From Actinomycetota bacterium (GTDB taxonomy: Bacteria; Actinomycetota; Thermoleophilia; UBA2241), in assembly GCA_003164655.1 (NCBI GenBank), contig PLTW01000193.1, forward strand, positions 3,377 through 10,399: 7,023 nt of DNA, in the 5' to 3' direction. Each line of letters opens with the position of its first letter. Positions within the stretch are counted from its first letter, which is position 1. The notes under the pieces were generated by a model. It ran no database searches and was not told where the DNA came from. It was given only the letters and a program-made list of their open reading frames with translations. Positions 4,050 to 7,023 of the stretch are shown here, piece after piece. The position numbers and the translations under genes are program-made.

Positions 4050-6149
4050 ATGGTGAACGAGAACAGCGACACCGGAGGCCCGATCCTGCGAACCGCGATG
4101 ATCGCTGTCGTGCTGGGCGTGCTATTGATCTTGCCGAGTCAAGCGCTCGCCGCCGGCGGCGGCTGGCAGACCCAGAAGGCGCTCACCGCACAGAACCTCT
4201 ACGGCATCGCCGCCACGTCCGGCGATCAGGCCTGGACGGTCGGGGCTGCCGGTACGATCGTCGCCACGAAGGGCGGTGCGACGTCATGGGTAGCACAGGC
4301 TTCGACCACGACGCAGGATCTGCGCGCCGTCGCCTTCGCTGACAGTTCTCATGGTTGGGCAGTGGGCGCGGGCGGCACGATCGTCGCTACCTCAAACGGC
4401 GGCGCCACCTGGACACCGCAGAGCTCCGGCACAGTGGCCGCCCTCTACGGCATCGCGTGCAGCGGCCCCAGCACGGCCTGGGCGGTGGGTGCGGGCGGCA
4501 CGATCGTCGCTACCTCAAACGGCGGCGCCACCTGGACACCGCAGAGCTCCGGCACGGTGGCCGCCCTCTACGGCATCGCCTGCAGCGGCCCCAGCACGGC
4601 CTGGGCGGTGGGCGCAGGCGGCACGATCGTCGCCACGCAGGGCGGCGCGGCGTCATGGGTAGCACAGGCTTCGACCACGACGCAGGATCTGCGCGCCGTC
4701 GCCTTCGCTGACAGTTCTCACGGTTGGGCAGTGGGCGACGGTGGCACCATCCTTCAGACGAGCGACGGCGGCGCGACCTGGGCCGTACAAGCGTCTCACG
4801 ACTCGCGCGAACTGGAGGGAGTGGCTTTCTCCGATCCCGCGCACGGCTGGATCGTCGGTGCCGACGGGACGATCATCCATACATCGGACGGCGGCGGCGC
4901 CTGGGCGGCTCAGGCTTCGAACACGATGCAGGACCTTGCGGGCGTTGCCTTTGCCGACGCCGAGCACGGCTTGGTTGCCGGCGCCGACGCCACGATACGC
5001 ACGACCGGCGACGGCGGCATCCACGACACGGTTCCGCCCCGCACGATCGCCCGGGGCCTGCGCGCCAATCGCTCGTCGGGCTGGCGAAACAGAAGCCAGA
5101 CGGTCACCTTGCACGCCAGCGACTCGGGCTCCGGGGTCGCGGCCACCTGCTACACCCTCGATGGGGGGCCGCGGCAGACCTATCAGGCACCGTTCTCGGT
5201 CTTCGGTGCTGGCTCGCACCTCGTGAAGTACTGGTCGGTCGACTGGGCCGGCAACGTCGAGGCCAAGCACACGGGCTTCGTCAACATCGACACGAGCAAG
5301 CCCGTCTGTGTGGCTCTTGGCAGCGTGCGAACATGGTCGGGGACCGTGGCCAGCCTCGCCTATCGTGTCAGCGAACCGAGCCCCAACTGCGGCAAAGCCT
5401 TCGTGACGCTCACGCTAAACAGACAGAGCAGGCCGGTGAAGCGGATCAAGCTTTCCCGGGTTCAGTTGAACCAGAGGCATGTCTATGCCTTCACGGTGCG
5501 CTTGCGCGCCGGAAGCTACACGTGGGTGGTGACTGCCACCGACGTCGCCGGCAACACCCAGGCCAGCGAAGGCAAGGCCAGGCTGCAGGTGGTCGCCCTG
5601 CCGCTGCCCACGGTGGCCGATGTGCAGCGGCGCCTCGTGGCCCTCAAGTATCTGCCCGCCGGCGCCGTGAGCGGTAGGAGCGACTACCGCACCTCGCAGG
5701 CTCTGCTGGCCTTCCAGGCCTGGAACGGCCTCCCGCGTGACGGCGTCGTCGACGTGCAGACGCGGACCCGCCTCGCCATCGCCTCGCCCCCGAGACCGCG
5801 CAGCGAGCCGGTCAGCGGTCACTACGTCGAGGTCTTCCGCAGCCTCGGCGTAGCGCTCTGCGTCGACAGCGGATCCCTCGTGCGCGCAGTGCATTGCTCG
5901 ACCGGGCGGCCCAGTCTGCCGACACCGGCTGGGCAGTTCAGCGTGTACTCGAAATCGCTCGACGCCTTCTCTGCCGAGTACGACTCGTGGATGCCGTACG
6001 CCAGCTTCTTCCATGGCGGCGATGCCTTGCACGGCTACCCTGACGTGCCGGCCTACCCGGCCTCTCACGGCTGCGTGCGCCTGTCGATGCCTGAAGCCCC
6101 GTGGGTCTACGCCTTCGCCACTCTGGGCACGCCGGTGTTCGTCTACTGA
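4050..6149 (+). CDS. Secreted Ycf48/BNR-like propeller fused to YkuD L,D-transpeptidase
   Basis: 699-residue exported protein predicted to act in the cell wall. Residues 14-35 form a signal peptide ending LPSQALAA. Residues 39-325 are seven 41-residue blades, each running from W..Q through (A/G)(W/L).VG..GTI to (D/N)GG, a Ycf48/BNR-type seven-bladed propeller. Residues 326-413 (DTVPP, then SDSGSGVAATCYTLDGG and YWSVDWAGNVE) and 414-512 look like two Ig-like or bacterial surface beta-sandwich segments. Residues 518-578 are a PG_binding_1 domain (VADVQRRLVALKYL, LLAFQAWNGLPRDGVVD). Residues 591-699 are a YkuD L,D-transpeptidase domain with His655/His661 and the catalytic motif SHGCVRL (His673, Cys675). 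Such enzymes form 3-3 cross-links or attach proteins to peptidoglycan. GGAG (4037-4040) and AAAGGA (4041-4046) precede the start; GTG 4053 is an equally good alternative. The catalytic residues are intact. The propeller's role is unknown; substrate or protein binding is a reasonable guess. Confidence 0.93.
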   Translation: MVNENSDTGGPILRTAMIAVVLGVLLILPSQALAAGGGWQTQKALTAQNLYGIAATSGDQAWTVGAAGTIVATKGGATSWVAQASTTTQDLRAVAFADSSHGWAVGAGGTIVATSNGGATWTPQSSGTVAALYGIACSGPSTAWAVGAGGTIVATSNGGATWTPQSSGTVAALYGIACSGPSTAWAVGAGGTIVATQGGAASWVAQASTTTQDLRAVAFADSSHGWAVGDGGTILQTSDGGATWAVQASHDSRELEGVAFSDPAHGWIVGADGTIIHTSDGGGAWAAQASNTMQDLAGVAFADAEHGLVAGADATIRTTGDGGIHDTVPPRTIARGLRANRSSGWRNRSQTVTLHASDSGSGVAATCYTLDGGPRQTYQAPFSVFGAGSHLVKYWSVDWAGNVEAKHTGFVNIDTSKPVCVALGSVRTWSGTVASLAYRVSEPSPNCGKAFVTLTLNRQSRPVKRIKLSRVQLNQRHVYAFTVRLRAGSYTWVVTATDVAGNTQASEGKARLQVVALPLPTVADVQRRLVALKYLPAGAVSGRSDYRTSQALLAFQAWNGLPRDGVVDVQTRTRLAIASPPRPRSEPVSGHYVEVFRSLGVALCVDSGSLVRAVHCSTGRPSLPTPAGQFSVYSKSLDAFSAEYDSWMPYASFFHGGDALHGYPDVPAYPASHGCVRLSMPEAPWVYAFATLGTPVFVY
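4164..5024 (+). repeat. Seven in-frame 123-base propeller repeats
   Basis: Seven consecutive blades of exactly 41 codons begin at 4164, 4287, 4410, 4533, 4656, 4779 and 4902. Each starts with TGG (Trp). There are no insertions or deletions between blades, so the array is in strict register. Blades 3 and 4 share their first 35 residues, and blades 2 and 5 share their first 27. Blades 1, 6 and 7 are more diverged. Confidence 0.92.
4392..4632 (+). repeat. Near-identical tandem copies of the 123-base repeat
   Basis: The 123 bases starting at 4392 recur from 4515 with only a handful of differences, all silent until the copies diverge near 4633. A second pair, 4282-4371 and 4651-4740, is also almost identical at an offset of 369 bases (three units), with a silent T to C change in the Ser-His-Gly region. 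The pattern is A-B-B-A, pointing to recent duplication or conversion between units. Confidence 0.9.
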
Positions 6150-6168
6150 CGGGTCGACCAATGCTGTT

Positions 6169-6185
6169 GCCGCTTAGGAAGCGGC
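6169..6185 (+). terminator. Hairpin downstream of the transpeptidase gene
   Basis: GCCGCTT-AGG-AAGCGGC is a perfect 7-base stem with a 3-base loop, starting 20 bases after the stop codon. There is no T-run after it, which is common in GC-rich genomes. It could end transcription or protect the mRNA 3' end. Confidence 0.45.
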
Positions 6186-6266
6186 GAGCGTGCAGGCGCT
6201 TCTTGCGGCCCGGCGGCGGATCGCCGACGGCTGCGAGAGGGCACTCCGTCGCTACGCATCCGCCTG

Positions 6267-6280
6267 TCGCCCGAAGGCGA
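6267..6280 (-). terminator. UUCG-loop hairpin downstream of the cupin gene
   Basis: Read on the minus strand: TCGCC-TTCG-GGCGA, a 5-base stem closed by a C(UUCG)G tetraloop, a very stable RNA fold. It lies 12 bases after the cupin stop. No T-run follows, so intrinsic termination is likely but unproven. Confidence 0.42.
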
Positions 6281-6291
6281 GCCCAGCCGGA

Positions 6292-6621
6292 TCAGTCAGG
6301 CTGGCCTTCCACGCGAGCGCCGATCACGAGATAGGAGAGGCCCTCCGGCCCGGCGTCCACCCGGCGCAGGGCGGACGGCTGCACCAGCACGTAGCGGCCC
6401 GGCTCGAGGTCGACAGTCTCGCCGTCGATCTGCGGGAAGCCGGCGCCACTGAGCGGCACGAAGAGCTCCTCCTGGTCGCTCTTGAGCTCGTCGTGCTCGT
6501 GCCCAAGCTGGCCGGGCTGCGAGTCGAATTGGTTGGCCCTGATCACGAGCGCGCCAAGCGCCTGCGCCACCGGTGTGTGCCGGCCTTCGAAGTCCTTGAC
6601 GTCGATCACTGAGTAGCTCAT
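6292..6621 (-). CDS. Small cupin-domain protein (109 aa)
   Basis: Single-domain cupin, cytoplasmic, with no signal peptide. Motif 1 is present as GHEHDELKSDQEELFVPLSG: His41 and His43 with Glu52, followed six residues later by Gly59. Motif 2 is present in outline as LEPGRYVLVQPSALRRV, but the usual histidine is replaced by arginine (86/87), so any metal site would rely on two His and one Glu, or metal binding may be lost. The length is normal for a stand-alone cupin. Function in this superfamily ranges from sugar isomerases to simple binding proteins and cannot be narrowed. The start at ATG 6621 is preferred over an upstream in-frame ATG at 6801, because GGAGG sits six bases before it and the added upstream residues look non-coding. 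It is transcribed toward the transpeptidase gene and divergently from the small broken gene at 6792. Confidence 0.85.
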   Translation of the reverse strand: MSYSVIDVKDFEGRHTPVAQALGALVIRANQFDSQPGQLGHEHDELKSDQEELFVPLSGAGFPQIDGETVDLEPGRYVLVQPSALRRVDAGPEGLSYLVIGARVEGQPD

Positions 6622-6627
6622 GGCGTG

Positions 6628-6632
6628 CCTCC
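6628..6632 (-). promoter_or_regulatory. Ribosome-binding site for the cupin gene
   Basis: GGAGG on the minus strand, six bases before ATG 6621. It decides the start against the longer frame opening at 6801. Confidence 0.7.
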
Positions 6633-6791
6633 AATCGATCACGAGTGGTCCGTCCGTGAGGCTCACCCTAGCAGCCCCGCGCGACCAAATGTGCGCGCTC
6701 CAGTGCGCGAGATGCGGGGAGGCCCCCGCGGCGCTGCTGGTCACGACCGCGGTGATAGCCTGGCGCCCAGCCATCTCTTGAAGGAGCAGAC

Positions 6792-6964
6792 GTGGAACCA
6801 ATGAAGCTCATCTTGCGCCGCGCCAAGGAGACCAAGGACACCGTGCGCTACGAGGAGCCCGAGACAGACAGCCGATGGTCATCGGCACGCTCTACATCCA
6901 CAAGTGGGCGGGTAAGCGCCTCGAGGACCCCGAGACGATCACGGTCACCATCGCCCCGGCCTGA
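6792..6964 (+). pseudogene. Small conserved-type protein gene with a frameshift
   Basis: The GTG at 6792 has AAGGAG five bases upstream and opens MEPMKLILRRAKETKDTVRY, followed by EEP. Near 6861-6877 the protein-like reading moves to another frame, continuing as DRQPMVIGTLYIHKW, then AGKRLEDPETITVTIAPA, with a stop at 6962-6964. Joined together, the two halves give a protein of about 57 residues of the pattern KxxKETKxTxRYEE...PVIGTLYIxK...ITVT, which I recognise as a common small uncharacterised bacterial family. The uncorrected frame runs on as Arg/Ser-rich sequence to 7001. A one-base loss (or two-base gain) between the halves explains the break; either a real mutation or a sequencing error is possible. 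No function is known. The next gene starts 29 bases after the corrected stop. Confidence 0.65.
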
Positions 6965-6993
6965 CCCCGTGCCGGACCTCCGAAGGGATCGCC

Positions 6994-7023
6994 GTGAGTG
7001 AGTTCGACCTCGTCATCTGGGAG
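6994..7023 (+). CDS. Start of a gene cut by the window edge
   Basis: GTG at 6994 with AAGGG seven bases upstream begins MSEFDLVIWE and runs off the window end. The spacing behind the frameshifted gene suggests a shared transcript. Ten residues are too few to name a family. Confidence 0.5.
   Translation, partial: MSEFDLVIWE

Noticed and set aside
4164..5024. The repeat array considered as CRISPR or a non-coding satellite
   Set aside because: Units are exactly 41 codons, in frame, with silent differences and propeller motifs; there are no spacers.
5415..6161. Minus-strand frame of 248 codons opposite the transpeptidase domain
   Set aside because: Antisense of conserved PG-binding and YkuD sequence; His/Arg/Gly-rich with no domain pattern.
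6710..6790. Possible promoter with TAGCCT before the frameshifted small gene
   Set aside because: No convincing -35 element at the right distance; too weak to list.
6622..6801. N-terminal extension of the cupin to ATG 6801
   Set aside because: The extra 60 residues show no cupin features, and a GGAGG site precedes the internal ATG 6621.

Overview
This is a high-GC bacterial window with frequent GTG starts, good purine-rich ribosome-binding sites and mostly single-gene units on alternating strands. Gene content suggests Actinomycetota or a neighbouring lineage: a family 5 solute-binding protein anchored by a C-terminal membrane helix, and a secreted beta-propeller/L,D-transpeptidase. No gene here fixes the taxonomy, so this placement is inference.

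Layout. Positions 204-713 (+) encode a small TPR-like protein. It converges on a long solute-binding protein gene at 748-2574 (-); an inverted repeat spans both stop codons. Upstream of the binding-protein gene lies a 2632-3530 segment that looks like a small integron cassette array read on the minus strand. In that direction it holds a degenerate attC-like hairpin (about 3333-3441), an Imm32-like small gene (2980-3261), a well-formed attC-like site (2823-2912), and a truncated, frame-broken HNH endonuclease gene (2632-2794) that begins 28 bases after the site. No integrase gene is present, so this would be a CALIN-type remnant or the edge of a larger array. The stretch 3340-4049 has no confident gene, only fragments: a zinc-ribbon-like remnant and a 51-codon ORF just after another GTTRRRY core.

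The largest gene, 4050-6149 (+), encodes a secreted 699-residue protein: signal peptide, seven-bladed Ycf48/BNR-type propeller of exactly seven 41-residue blades, two Ig-like segments, a peptidoglycan-binding domain and a YkuD L,D-transpeptidase domain with an intact SHGC motif. Four blades are near-identical at DNA level, indicating recent internal duplication. It converges on a small cupin gene (6292-6621, -), with compact hairpins between them. A small conserved-looking gene broken by a frameshift (6792-6964, +) and the first ten codons of another gene (6994-7023, +) close the window.

The genes do not form one pathway. The main point of interest is the attC site and its cassette-like surroundings; the second is the propeller/transpeptidase fusion. 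All family names come from reading the sequence; no database search was run.
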